DNA from: Acidobacteriota bacterium
Lineage (GTDB): Bacteria; Acidobacteriota; Terriglobia; Acidiferrales; UBA7541
Length of the DNA stretch: 42,827 nt
Direction of reading: 5' to 3'
Assembly: GCA_013289695.1 (NCBI GenBank)
Contig: JABCZK010000042.1
Location: forward strand, 1 to 42,827
A program made the position numbers and the translations under genes. Of the stretch, positions 1-7,476 are shown piece after piece; positions within the stretch are counted from its first letter, which is position 1; the number at the start of each line of letters is the position of its first letter. The notes under the pieces are model-generated. The model saw only the letters and a list, made by a program, of their open reading frames with translations. It did not search any database and had not been told where the DNA came from.

Positions 1-126
1 AGGATTCAGTTTCCTTCCTCCTTGCTATCCAAGCTACAGGGCTCTGGCTTTTGCCCTGGTGAGATTCTTCCTCACTGAATACGCCAGCCTTCCTTGGACA
101 CACCAACATGCCGGTTTATCCCGGCG
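1..126. other. Window edge, no gene recognised
   Basis: No reading frame here resembles a known family on either strand. Short open stretches exist but lack a convincing start with ribosome binding site. It leads directly into the first copy of the palindromic repeat. Confidence 0.4.
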
Positions 127-180
127 CTTACCCTGATTAACGCCCCTTACCGGAGTGAAGTCCTACTTCAAAACTCCGAT
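127..180 (-). repeat. Palindromic repeat copy 1
   Basis: Contains CTGATTAACGCC at 133-144, then CTTACCGGAGTGAAGT facing ACTTCAAAACTCCG, an imperfect inverted repeat. Strand is given so that GCGTTAATCAGG reads 5' to 3'. It lies just upstream of the serine hydrolase gene. Confidence 0.65.
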
Positions 181-236
181 CAAGTCGCGCGCGATTGGGT
201 CGTGCTACACTGCGGCATTTCTCGGAGGAGGTATTT

Positions 237-1649
237 ATGCGGCGGGCGATGTTAAGTTCGACTCTGCGCTTAACAACTTTGATCCTTGCGTGCTCCTGCC
301 CCAGGGCGAATGCACAGACCCAGCTCCCGATCGAGATGCAGCAGAAGATTGATAAGGTGGCCCACGACGCCCTCGCCAAGACGGGCGTACCTAGCGCGTC
401 CGTTGCACTCGTAAAGGATGGGCGGATCGCCTATCTGCATGCCTACGGCAATGCTCGGCTCGATCCTGAAACACCGGCAAAGCCAGAAATGCGTTACAGC
501 ATTGGCTCGATCAGCAAGCAATTCACGGCTGCGGCCATCTTGCTCCTACAGGAAAAGGGCAAGCTTTCGCTTGACGATAAGGTCAGCAAATTTATTCCGG
601 GCCTTACCCGCGCGAATGAAGTGACGATTCGCCAGCTTCTTTCGCATACGTCCGGCTATCAGGACTACTGGCCGCAGGACTATGTGATGCCCATGATGTT
701 GCAGCCGGTTGATGCGCAGAAGATTCTGGACACGTGGGCGCGCAAGCCGCTCGATTTTGATCCTGGAACGAAGTGGCAGTACAGCAATACGAATTTCGTC
801 ATTGCCGGCCTGATCGTCGAGAAGGCCAGCGGCGAACCGCTCCTGCAATTTCTGCAGCGAGAGATATTTACCCCCCTCAACATGAAGAGCGTTGCAGACA
901 CTGATAAGACGAAGCTTGGCGACACTGATCCAACCGGTTACATGCGTTATGCCCTCGGACCACCGCGCCCAGCTCCCAAGGAAGGAAGTGGCTGGCTCTT
1001 TGCCGCGGGTGAGCTAGCCATGCCTGCAGAAGACCTGGCGAAGTGGGACATTTCGATCATCAATCAGGAATTGCTGAAACCTGCTTCCTATCAAGATTTT
1101 GAAACCGAGGTTCTGCTCAAGAATGGCTTGGGGACGCAATATGGACTCGGCGTGGATGTCAGCGCCAAGCTTGGCCATCGTTCGTTGTCCCACGGCGGTG
1201 AGGTGTCGGGCTTCACGTCGGAAAACCTCGTCTTTCCGGACGAGCGTGCTGCCGTGGTTGTGCTCACAAACCAAGACGCCTCCGATGTTTCGGGAGCGAT
1301 TGCCTCCGGCATTGCGCCTTTGCTGCTCGCCAGTGATGATCCGGCTACTCCAGAAAAGCTTGCGCAAGCACGCAAAATTTTCGAAGGGTTACAGCACGGC
1401 ACCATAGATCGTTCTCTTTTCACCGACAACGCCAATTTCTATTTCAATGAACAGGCGTTAAAAGATTTCGCTGGCAGCTTGGGTCCGCTGGGAACGCCGG
1501 AAGAATTCATCCAGACTCGCCAGGCGTTGCGCGGGGGCATGAAGCTGCGCGAGTACACCATCAAATTTCCAAAAGCGAAGCTAAGCGCCTGGACCTATGA
1601 AATACCGGACGGCAAATTGGAACAATACCAAATCGCGGCCCAGGATTAG
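237..1649 (+). CDS. Exported serine hydrolase, beta-lactamase/PBP-like (peptidase S12 family)
   Basis: Predicted 470-residue serine hydrolase of the class C beta-lactamase / D-Ala-D-Ala peptidase fold. All three active-site motifs are visible: S91-I-S-K94 (nucleophile and general base), Y182-S-N184, and H319-G-G321 in place of KTG. The N-terminus is a short basic and hydrophobic signal region ending near ANAQ; the string ILAC could be a weak lipobox, so periplasmic or lipoprotein location is inferred. After the catalytic domain (about 35-380) there is a C-terminal extension of about 90 residues without a recognised motif. The ATG at 237 is preferred because GGAGGAGG lies 5 bases upstream; an in-frame start at 195 lacks this. 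Substrate cannot be told from sequence: peptidase, esterase and beta-lactamase activities all occur in this family. Palindromic repeats flank the gene on both sides. Confidence 0.9.
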   Translation: MRRAMLSSTLRLTTLILACSCPRANAQTQLPIEMQQKIDKVAHDALAKTGVPSASVALVKDGRIAYLHAYGNARLDPETPAKPEMRYSIGSISKQFTAAAILLLQEKGKLSLDDKVSKFIPGLTRANEVTIRQLLSHTSGYQDYWPQDYVMPMMLQPVDAQKILDTWARKPLDFDPGTKWQYSNTNFVIAGLIVEKASGEPLLQFLQREIFTPLNMKSVADTDKTKLGDTDPTGYMRYALGPPRPAPKEGSGWLFAAGELAMPAEDLAKWDISIINQELLKPASYQDFETEVLLKNGLGTQYGLGVDVSAKLGHRSLSHGGEVSGFTSENLVFPDERAAVVVLTNQDASDVSGAIASGIAPLLLASDDPATPEKLAQARKIFEGLQHGTIDRSLFTDNANFYFNEQALKDFAGSLGPLGTPEEFIQTRQALRGGMKLREYTIKFPKAKLSAWTYEIPDGKLEQYQIAAQD

Positions 1650-2092
1650 AGGAGCCGTCGAATCCATCCGTTGCTCCGGATGGGCCGAGCGGCCTTGCGA
1701 GAATGTGTAAGCACGGTAGTGCAGGATTAACGCGCTCACCGGAGAAGCGAAGCACTAGCCGGATGTCCGGTTGCGACTAAACGGGAGTTAGCCTAGCGGT
1801 GCTCCAATTGGGTTAGGCTTTGCTCTACCGGCCAGCAGCGGCTTTTTCGAGTGGTTCACGCAACGGCAGAGATAGAAGCCGATCCAGCCTAGCAGGAATT
1901 GAAGGTGGAATGCACCTCCCTCGTGCGTTCCTGGAAAAAGTACCATTGCCCACTTTACCGCAGTGGGTAAACTTGTTGTCATAACCATTGCGACGAGAAA
2001 ACATGCGATCGGGCTCCAGCGACTAGGTTGATGAGTGCTTTTTTCCCGTTGTCGGCTGATTCGAATCCGGACGCAGGAGGTAAATTCACCTA
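1650..2092. other. 443-base gap between serine hydrolase and PilZ gene
   Basis: Contains repeat copy 2 near its start. An open frame on the minus strand (1788-2165) has one hydrophobic stretch but overlaps the repeat and the PilZ start and resembles nothing I know. No convincing gene seen. Confidence 0.5.
1716..1793 (-). repeat. Palindromic repeat copy 2 (full length)
   Basis: On the minus strand it begins GCTAACTCC, runs through CAACCGGACA and ends CTCCGGTGAGCGCGTTAATC then CTGCACTACC. Both outer arms and the CCGG core are present, which makes it one of the most complete copies, about 78 bp. Confidence 0.75.
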
Positions 2093-2737
2093 GTGGCAAG
2101 CACATCGAACCGAATGAGCTCGGCGAAGCGCCCGAGCGCGAGTGAAAGTCCGAAACCACGATCAAGTATTCGCATTTCTCTGCATCTACCCGTCTTGGTC
2201 TACGGATGGTCCGACGCTGAAGCGTCCTTTCACGAAGACACTACTACTTTGCTTGTGAACGCGAGCGGCGGGTTAGTGCCTCTCGCTTCGAAAGTTGAGC
2301 TGGGAAGCACACTCTTTGTCGTCAACAAGTCAACGCAACAGGAGCAAGAATGCCGCGTTGCGTATATTGGGCCGGAATTCGAAGGGAAACTCAAAGTAGG
2401 GGTTGCTTTCAAGCGTCCAGTCCCTAACTTCTGGGGAAATAATCGCAAGGGGTTGCGGATTTCGAAGTCAATGCGGGTCTGGGTCCGAGGTGTGGATCGC
2501 AACGGTCAGAAATACAATCAGAGTGCACTCACTGTGGATGTCAGCCAACATGGAGCACGCCTGGACGGGATTGGTTATTTGAGCGTTCCGGGGGCATCCA
2601 TCGAAGTGAGGCGTCGCTGGGGGAAGGCTCGCTTTCGCGTGATTTGGGTGGGAGAGATCGGAAGGCCGCAGGCGGGCCAAGTTGGCGTAATCTGTTTGGA
2701 ACCAAACAAGAACATCTGGGGAATTCGCTCAAAATGA
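2093..2737 (+). CDS. Two-domain PilZ-like protein
   Basis: Cytoplasmic 214-residue protein with two PilZ-like beta-barrel units: about residues 24-105 (begins SIRISLHLPV, ends VPNFWGN) and about 110-210 (begins RKGLRISKSMRVWV). PilZ domains often bind cyclic di-GMP, but the classical RxxxR and D/NxSxxG motifs are weak here, so nucleotide binding is not assured. The start is GTG at 2093 with GGAGG 12 bases upstream. No signal peptide or membrane segment. It stands alone between two palindromic repeats. The first unit resembles the N-terminal domain of the TonB-like protein at 11805-13352, suggesting a lineage-specific PilZ variant. Confidence 0.78.
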   Translation: MASTSNRMSSAKRPSASESPKPRSSIRISLHLPVLVYGWSDAEASFHEDTTTLLVNASGGLVPLASKVELGSTLFVVNKSTQQEQECRVAYIGPEFEGKLKVGVAFKRPVPNFWGNNRKGLRISKSMRVWVRGVDRNGQKYNQSALTVDVSQHGARLDGIGYLSVPGASIEVRRRWGKARFRVIWVGEIGRPQAGQVGVICLEPNKNIWGIRSK

Positions 2738-2795
2738 CGCAAGGATGCCCTCAGGGGGAGAAAACTGTCGATAACACGTTATCAACCAGCTAAAC

Positions 2796-2846
2796 GGCTA
2801 GTGCCTGATTAACCGTAGAAGTTCCACTTGAGATGGACGGTTACCC
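2796..2846 (-). repeat. Palindromic repeat copy 3
   Basis: Plus strand reads GGCTAGTGCCTGATTAACCG then CCACTTGAGATGGACGGTTACC. A TTG inside it (2828) opens a longer frame into the next gene, but that start is an artefact of the repeat. Confidence 0.75.
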
Positions 2847-2938
2847 GACCAGAGCTCAGCCAGGCCCGGCATAGCTTTTGGTCCCAGCACAGTGATAAGC
2901 TTCGTGCTCCCCTAGAGATGCCCTCCGCTGAGGTTCAA

Positions 2939-3193
2939 ATGATTGCAGAATTGATGAAGAGCTACCGTGGAGTGATTTGCATTTGGTGCAGAGAACCAAT
3001 CGCCGTTTCCGCCAGGGTGGCGCGTCTCCAAGACGAACTAGAATCCGAAGAGAAGAACCCTCCCCACACATTCATAGCCCGCTGCAAGCTCTGCGAGTTC
3101 GAAAATGTATATTCGATCGCCAATGTCCAAACCTTTGACGGATTACCAAGGAGAGGAATCGTAAAGGCACGCGCGGCTGGATCGGCTGCATAA
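2939..3193 (+). CDS. Small protein with two CxxC pairs (zinc-ribbon-like)
   Basis: Short cytoplasmic protein of 84 residues. It shows CIWC near residue 14 and CKLC near residue 49, four cysteines spaced as in a zinc ribbon; the rest is charged, with an [11 protein letters not shown] tail. Function is unknown; such proteins can bind nucleic acid or protein, but nothing here decides it. The ATG at 2939 is favoured because GAGG lies 5 bases upstream. ATG at 2918 would add seven residues, and a TTG at 2828 lies inside a repeat copy and is unlikely. No close partner gene; the next gene converges from the other strand. Confidence 0.65.
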   Translation: MIAELMKSYRGVICIWCREPIAVSARVARLQDELESEEKNPPHTFIARCKLCEFENVYSIANVQTFDGLPRRGIVKARAAGSAA

Positions 3194-3396
3194 TGGGGCG
3201 ACGGTGCGCCGTGGGCGTCTCAAGCTGACTGAAGCTGACAAGTCTCAACAAGTGCTGTTCCAATACATCCCTCTCCATACAGAGGCTGCGCCCTGAGCGA
3301 ATGGGCGCAGGCGGACCTTTCGGCAGCAGAGCTGAGGAAGCGATTAGCAATGCAAACGCTCGAGAAACTCAGACCGCTGAAAGTGACCGCTCGGAG

Positions 3397-4854
3397 TTAA
3401 ACGTCGCAGCCGGGCTGCACGCGCATCGCCAGCAGCGTTATGTCGTCGCGCTGTGGCTGGCCGTCTGCAAAAGTTGAGACTTCGTCGAGAATTCGTTCGA
3501 TGATTTGTTCTGCAGACGCTTCGCTCGAAGACCGTAGCAGGTCCTGAAGCCTATGTATTCCCCAGAGTTCTTGATCGCGGTTCTCCACCTCGGTAATTCC
3601 ATCCGTGTAAGCAACCAGGAGATCGCCGATGTGGAGCTGAAACGCCGCGGCGGGAAATTTCGACTCCGCTGAAATTCCGATGGGTACGTCTGTAGACCTC
3701 AGCTGGAAAGCCTTTGAGCGCCGACCGCGGGTGCGAATGACCATTGGTGGATGGTGGCCGGCATTCACATATTCCAGGAGCCGAGTAGCTGGTTCGTATT
3801 CTGCATAAAAAAGCGACGCGAAGGAGTCAGCCGGGGAAGATTGGTGGACCGCAAGATTAACATGTCCGATCAGCGTGGAAAGATCGGCGTGGGGATGCAG
3901 CGCTTGCGCACGGAGGGAAGCCTGAAGACTGGCCATCATGAGTGCCGCGCTGATTCCCTTCCCAGACACGTCGCCGATGGCAATTCCCCAGCGCCCACCC
4001 TGCAAAGGAATAAAATCATAATAATCACCGCCCAAGCCACCGGCGGGCAGGTAGAAGGTTTCGGAGCCCAGACACGGGATGGAGAGGCTGCCGGGCGGCA
4101 AAAAAGATTTTTGGACATCCTTCGCTCGCTCGAGGTCTTTGCGAATAGCCTTATAAACGCCAGAGTCGCGATCGGCCTTTTTGAGGGAGTCGAGGAATGT
4201 GCCAATTTGATTGCGCAAGAGCACTCCGGCCTCCGTTCCGTGGCCTTGATGGAGGGCTTCCACAATGGGCTGGTGAGACTCGCAGAGATCTGGGAGATCC
4301 TTGATGGTCTTTCCGACCATGGCGCGGATACGCAGTTCAAACGCCAGGATGTTCCAAACGCGAAGGAGCACTTCGTTCTCAGACGCGTCCATGATTGTGC
4401 GGTGGAAATTCGCTGCGTGTTCAGCGTAGGAATCGAGATCGCCGCGCTTAACGGCCGCGCGCATGGCGTCCAACTCTTCTTGCAGATGGATTGTGTTGCC
4501 CGTTAGCGTCTTGGCCGCAGCCCGGCCAGCGATTTCCTCGAGGGCGGCGCGAATCTCATAGGCCTCGTACATCTCCTTCGGATTGGGAGAATGAACGACG
4601 GCGGATAAACCGGCAGAAAGCGTGACCATTCCGAGCGATTGAAATTCGGCGAATGTCTTCAAGACCAATTCCAGATCAATATCATATTCGGCCGCTACGG
4701 TGCGGAGATCGAGACGCTGACCCGCTCTGTAACGGCCGCCAAAAAGTTCCGTCGCAAGGCGCGCGTTCGCCGATGCACTTATCTTAGCGTGCTGAAGCGC
4801 CGCAATACTTTTAGCTTGGTTATTTTCAACAGGGCCTTTGTTCGGCAAAACCAT
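3397..4854 (-). CDS. GntR/FCD regulator fused to SpoIIE-type PPM phosphatase
   Basis: A 485-residue fusion. Residues about 25-90 form a GntR-like winged helix; about 95-225 form an FCD ligand-binding domain of the FadR subfamily; about 228-250 is a charged helical linker; about 255-480 is a SpoIIE/RsbU PPM phosphatase. The phosphatase metal residues are all present: GGDYYDF (275-281), GDVSGKG (294-300), YTDG (416-419) and RDDITLLAMR. The FCD metal site is incomplete: H151 and H194 remain, but the usual Asp four residues before the first His is Ala147 and the last His is replaced. The expected role is dephosphorylation of an anti-sigma antagonist, here perhaps gated by a small molecule or DNA; this is inference. 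AAGGAG lies 8 bases before the ATG. No sigma or anti-sigma partner adjoins it. Confidence 0.88.
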   Translation of the reverse strand: MVLPNKGPVENNQAKSIAALQHAKISASANARLATELFGGRYRAGQRLDLRTVAAEYDIDLELVLKTFAEFQSLGMVTLSAGLSAVVHSPNPKEMYEAYEIRAALEEIAGRAAAKTLTGNTIHLQEELDAMRAAVKRGDLDSYAEHAANFHRTIMDASENEVLLRVWNILAFELRIRAMVGKTIKDLPDLCESHQPIVEALHQGHGTEAGVLLRNQIGTFLDSLKKADRDSGVYKAIRKDLERAKDVQKSFLPPGSLSIPCLGSETFYLPAGGLGGDYYDFIPLQGGRWGIAIGDVSGKGISAALMMASLQASLRAQALHPHADLSTLIGHVNLAVHQSSPADSFASLFYAEYEPATRLLEYVNAGHHPPMVIRTRGRRSKAFQLRSTDVPIGISAESKFPAAAFQLHIGDLLVAYTDGITEVENRDQELWGIHRLQDLLRSSSEASAEQIIERILDEVSTFADGQPQRDDITLLAMRVQPGCDV

Positions 4855-5587
4855 TCGTATCGCTCCTTAAGGATTCGTTCAGTCGGCCTGAGGAAAGGCG
4901 GTAATCAGAAATTTCAAACGTCTTTCGAGGACGACGACAGCAGACGCTGAGAGGGGCAGCCCCTGTCGATTTAGTCCAACGGTGTGGGCAAGCACATGGG
5001 ATGATTCGACGCCGAAAAAGATTCATGGATAGCAAGAACGTGGGCGACTGGGAGTTCCCGCCCAGAAGGTATTGACGCTCAGCGAAATCCTTGCTTCGCG
5101 CCTGCACCATATTTTCTCTAAGCGACTGATTCAGATAAATGTGGGCTTCGATCGAAAGGCGCATCGGAACCATTTTGGAGTTTCGGTGAACCAGAACGGG
5201 GTTACTTTATTCGGAATATGTTATTCAGCCGATTTAGAATCAGCCTACTCAAGCCCGCAACGAAGCGTGCCTTAGCGCTTGGGCGCGTCGCCGCCGGAGC
5301 GCAGCTAATCGCTAAGTCTGATAAACGCTAACCGTACATGTGGATTGAAGCCGTGAAAAAACCTATTTGCCTTGTTTTCGCACATTTTTGGACAAGGAAA
5401 ATATCTAGCGATGTCCGAATAATCGCTCACAGAGCTTCTAATTGAGAAGAGTTTTCAAAGCCATTTTAAAGGTTGGGTTTTTTCACGGCTTCATTTCAAG
5501 TTTCCGATTACGCGGCGAATCAAGGGTCAGGCTGTCCGCGCCCATGCGGATCACGGCAATAAGGAGATTTCACCAAATAATATCGCA
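4855..5587. other. 733-base intergenic region with a large palindrome
   Basis: No convincing gene. A 67-codon frame at 5072-5275 has no ribosome binding site or recognisable motif. The right part (5318-5526) is the large palindromic element described separately. The left part should hold the promoter of the phosphatase fusion; I see no clear box. Confidence 0.5.
5318..5526 (-). repeat. Palindromic repeat copy 4, long form with branched fold
   Basis: Outer arms match the family: CTGATAAACGCTAACCGTAC at the left and CAAGTTTCCGATTACGCG near the right end. Inside is an 18-bp perfect inverted repeat (5346-5363 and 5476-5493: TGAAGCCGTGAAAAAACC). Within that lie three hairpins: 5364-5375 with 5392-5403 (11 of 12 pairs), 5407-5412 with 5422-5427, and 5435-5439 with 5445-5449. 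The first hairpin abuts the 18-bp stem directly. It could fold as RNA or as extruded single-stranded DNA. Confidence 0.75.
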
Positions 5588-6004
5588 TTACCGGCTGCTG
5601 ATGGGAGTGGAGGCGAAGATCAGATCTCCAAAGGCGAGAAATGATATGAGAACGATTAGGATGAGTGACGAAACGCCATACGCACACCACACGCGCAAAA
5701 TGTGCCCTTCAATATTCGTGATGTATAGCCCGTAGGCGAGTGCGATACCGGCCGCGTAGACCGTGAGGACTCTGCGGCGCAGCAGCGCAAGCACCGCCAG
5801 TAGAATGTAAACCGCAATTCCGAAAACGGCCACAGGAATTCCATGGACGTCGGCATACGGGCTCTGATTCACGTACGCGCAATTCCAGTTTGAGCCCGAA
5901 AGCAAGACCTCGATTTGCTGTACGGGCACAGCATCGCGCGCAGCCAGAGCAAGGGATGACACAACGATTCCGGCGATTCCGAAAACCGCGATGACGTAGC
6001 GCAC
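5588..6004 (-). CDS. VKOR-like membrane protein lacking the second CxxC cysteine
   Basis: A 138-residue protein with about four membrane segments (near 3-21, 55-76, 80-95, 108-128). The pattern C42-AYVNQSPYADVHGIP followed by W106-C-A-Y-G110 matches the vitamin K epoxide reductase family, which passes electrons from DsbA-like thiol oxidases to quinone and so supports disulfide formation. In active members the second motif is CxxC; here the last position is Gly110 (codon GGC where TGC would be expected). C42 and C107 could still pair, but the quinone-reactive cysteine is absent. Start is GTG at 6004 with GGAGG six bases upstream. It stands alone between two repeat copies. It may be a degenerate or repurposed paralogue. 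Confidence 0.75.
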   Translation of the reverse strand: MRYVIAVFGIAGIVVSSLALAARDAVPVQQIEVLLSGSNWNCAYVNQSPYADVHGIPVAVFGIAVYILLAVLALLRRRVLTVYAAGIALAYGLYITNIEGHILRVWCAYGVSSLILIVLISFLAFGDLIFASTPISSR

Positions 6005-6120
6005 CTTGCACCTCCACCGTATTCGGTTTCGTAGTGCGTGCGATCAGCATGCTCTTTATGTATTGTCATGTCATGTCCCGTTCGTTGAGCGAGTCAGGAT
6101 ACTCCGTGGCCAATGTGCCA

Positions 6121-6174
6121 GGCTAGTGCCTGATTAGCGCTAACCGGACACTGACCCCACTAGCAGAGCTAGTG
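6121..6174 (-). repeat. Palindromic repeat copy 5 (compact)
   Basis: Plus strand GGCTAGTGCCTGATTAGCGC then TAACCGGACACTGACC, followed by CACTAGCAGAGCTAGTG (6158-6174), a 7-bp hairpin. The outer GCTAGTG also pairs with CACTAGC. It sits just past the pyrF stop and is the last copy before the core block. Confidence 0.7.
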
Positions 6175-6191
6175 ATGTGCTCGCGACGCGA

Positions 6192-6899
6192 CTACGCCAC
6201 TGCACTCCCGCGCTCAGCATGCGCGATCTCGGCCCCAATCTCCAGCGCGGCCGCGCGCGGATTCGCAGCTGCGGTAATCGGCCGGCCCACCACCAAGTAA
6301 TCAGCTCCTGCGCGAACAGCATCTCCCGGAGTCGCCACGCGCGATTGATCGTTCGCCGCAGCCATGGCCGGACGCACGCCCGGCAGCAAAATCTTGAACT
6401 CGGGCCCCAGCTCCCGGCGCACCGCCGGAGCTTCCAGCGCCGAACAAACCACCCCATCGAGCCCCGCCGATTTCGCCAGCCGCGCCAGCGCCACTACCCG
6501 TGATCCGAGCGAATCCTCTATCCCAATCTCCCGCAGCGTCGCTGCTTCGAAACTAGTCAGCACCGTCACCCCTAGCAGCAGCGGACGGTTCTTCTTGCTA
6601 CCAGCAGCCTCGCGCGCCGCCCGCATCATCGCCAGCCCGCCAGACGCATGCAAGGTCAGCAAACGCACGCGCGGCAGCCGAGCCGTAGCCGTAACGGCAT
6701 GTGCCACAGTATTGGGAATGTCGTGGAATTTCAGGTCGAGGAAGATGTCGAAGCCCAGGTCCGCGAGTTTCGTAACCGCTCGCGGACCCTCCGCAGTAAA
6801 TAGCTGGCTTCCGACTTTGAACATCCCGGCTGCTCCGCGCAGTTTCCGCGCCAAAGCAGTCGCTGGACCAAGCCGGTCCAGGTCTAAAGCAACGATCAG
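6192..6899 (-). CDS. pyrF: Orotidine 5'-phosphate decarboxylase
   Basis: Catalyses the last step of UMP synthesis, OMP to UMP plus CO2, in the cytoplasm. Seen: the catalytic lysine-aspartate block LDLKFHDIPNTV, then LLPGVRP and GADYLVVGRPI, the phosphate-binding end of the barrel; about 235 residues, normal for the family. The first conserved strand, LIVALDLD, is encoded, but no ATG, GTG or TTG lies upstream in frame near it. The best start is a CTG at 6897-6899 that overlaps the rlpA stop as CTGA, suggesting translational coupling. A TTG start at 6854 would delete the first strand and its aspartate, so it is unlikely. It is the last gene of the minus-strand set pyrD-rlpA-pyrF. Confidence 0.92.
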   Translation of the reverse strand: MIVALDLDRLGPATALARKLRGAAGMFKVGSQLFTAEGPRAVTKLADLGFDIFLDLKFHDIPNTVAHAVTATARLPRVRLLTLHASGGLAMMRAAREAAGSKKNRPLLLGVTVLTSFEAATLREIGIEDSLGSRVVALARLAKSAGLDGVVCSALEAPAVRRELGPEFKILLPGVRPAMAAANDQSRVATPGDAVRAGADYLVVGRPITAAANPRAAALEIGAEIAHAERGSAVA

Positions 6900-7411
6900 T
6901 TTCCGGGATGAGCTGTTGCTGGGCGTGCGGGCACCTTTAGGAGTTCCAGCCGGACTTTGGCGAGCCCGTGCTGATCGAATCCTAACTTACGTGCCACTTC
7001 GTAGGAAACATCTAATTCGCGTCCTTCGACGTAAGGTCCCCGGTCGTTGATCCGGACCACCTGGCTGCGGTGGTTCCGCATGTTCACAACGCGCACGATG
7101 GACCCTAGCGGAAGCGTGGGGTGGGCTGCGGTATCCGCGTACATATCGTAGGTCTCGCCGTTAGCGGTCGGCAAGCCGTCAAAATCGCCTCCGTACCAGC
7201 TGGTGGTGCATTCCCAGACGGCTAGCGGCTTCTCCTGGTGGTTGACCTGGTTTAGGGGGCTGGGGACAGCCGGAGTGATACCGAGAGCGGTCTCTGCGGG
7301 AGTAGGGTTGCCCGGTTTTCCCTCCGCCGCTGGATTCACGGGGGTGGTTACCGCGAGCAGACCCAATCCTAAAAACACCGACTGCAGAATCACGAATATC
7401 TTGCCCTTCAT
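6896..7411 (-). CDS. rlpA: RlpA-like double-psi beta-barrel lytic transglycosylase
   Basis: Exported cell-wall protein of 171 residues. An N-terminal signal region (FVILQSVFLGLGLLAVTTP) is followed by a Pro-rich spacer and a double-psi beta-barrel domain (about 65-160) with TTSWYGGDFDG, PLGSIVRVVN and VRINDRGPY, the typical RlpA core containing the catalytic Asp of INDRGP. RlpA proteins cleave or bind denuded glycan, usually at septa. No SPOR domain is present, so this is a short form. Start ATG at 7411 has AGGTG five bases upstream; a GTG at 7417 is possible. It sits between pyrD and pyrF and its stop overlaps the proposed pyrF start, so it is probably cotranscribed, an odd partner for pyrimidine genes. 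Confidence 0.85.
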   Translation of the reverse strand: MKGKIFVILQSVFLGLGLLAVTTPVNPAAEGKPGNPTPAETALGITPAVPSPLNQVNHQEKPLAVWECTTSWYGGDFDGLPTANGETYDMYADTAAHPTLPLGSIVRVVNMRNHRSQVVRINDRGPYVEGRELDVSYEVARKLGFDQHGLAKVRLELLKVPARPATAHPGN

Positions 7412-7476
7412 GTTCACCTAACCTTGTTTGAAATCAGCCTAAAGTCTACCTGTTCGGGGGTACAGTGGCAATCAGT

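Noticed and set aside
1788..2165. Minus-strand frame with a hydrophobic stretch
   Set aside because: Overlaps the repeat and the PilZ start, no ribosome binding site, no known motif.
2770..2783. GATAACACGTTATC as terminator of the PilZ gene
   Set aside because: Two-base loop and no T-run; too small to call.
2828..2938. Longer start for the CxxC protein
   Set aside because: The TTG lies in repeat copy 3; the ATG at 2939 has a good ribosome binding site.
3751..4506. 251-codon plus-strand frame
   Set aside because: Shadow of the GntR-SpoIIE gene on the other strand; translation has no motifs.
5072..5275. 67-codon frame
   Set aside because: No ribosome binding site, motif or conservation signal visible.
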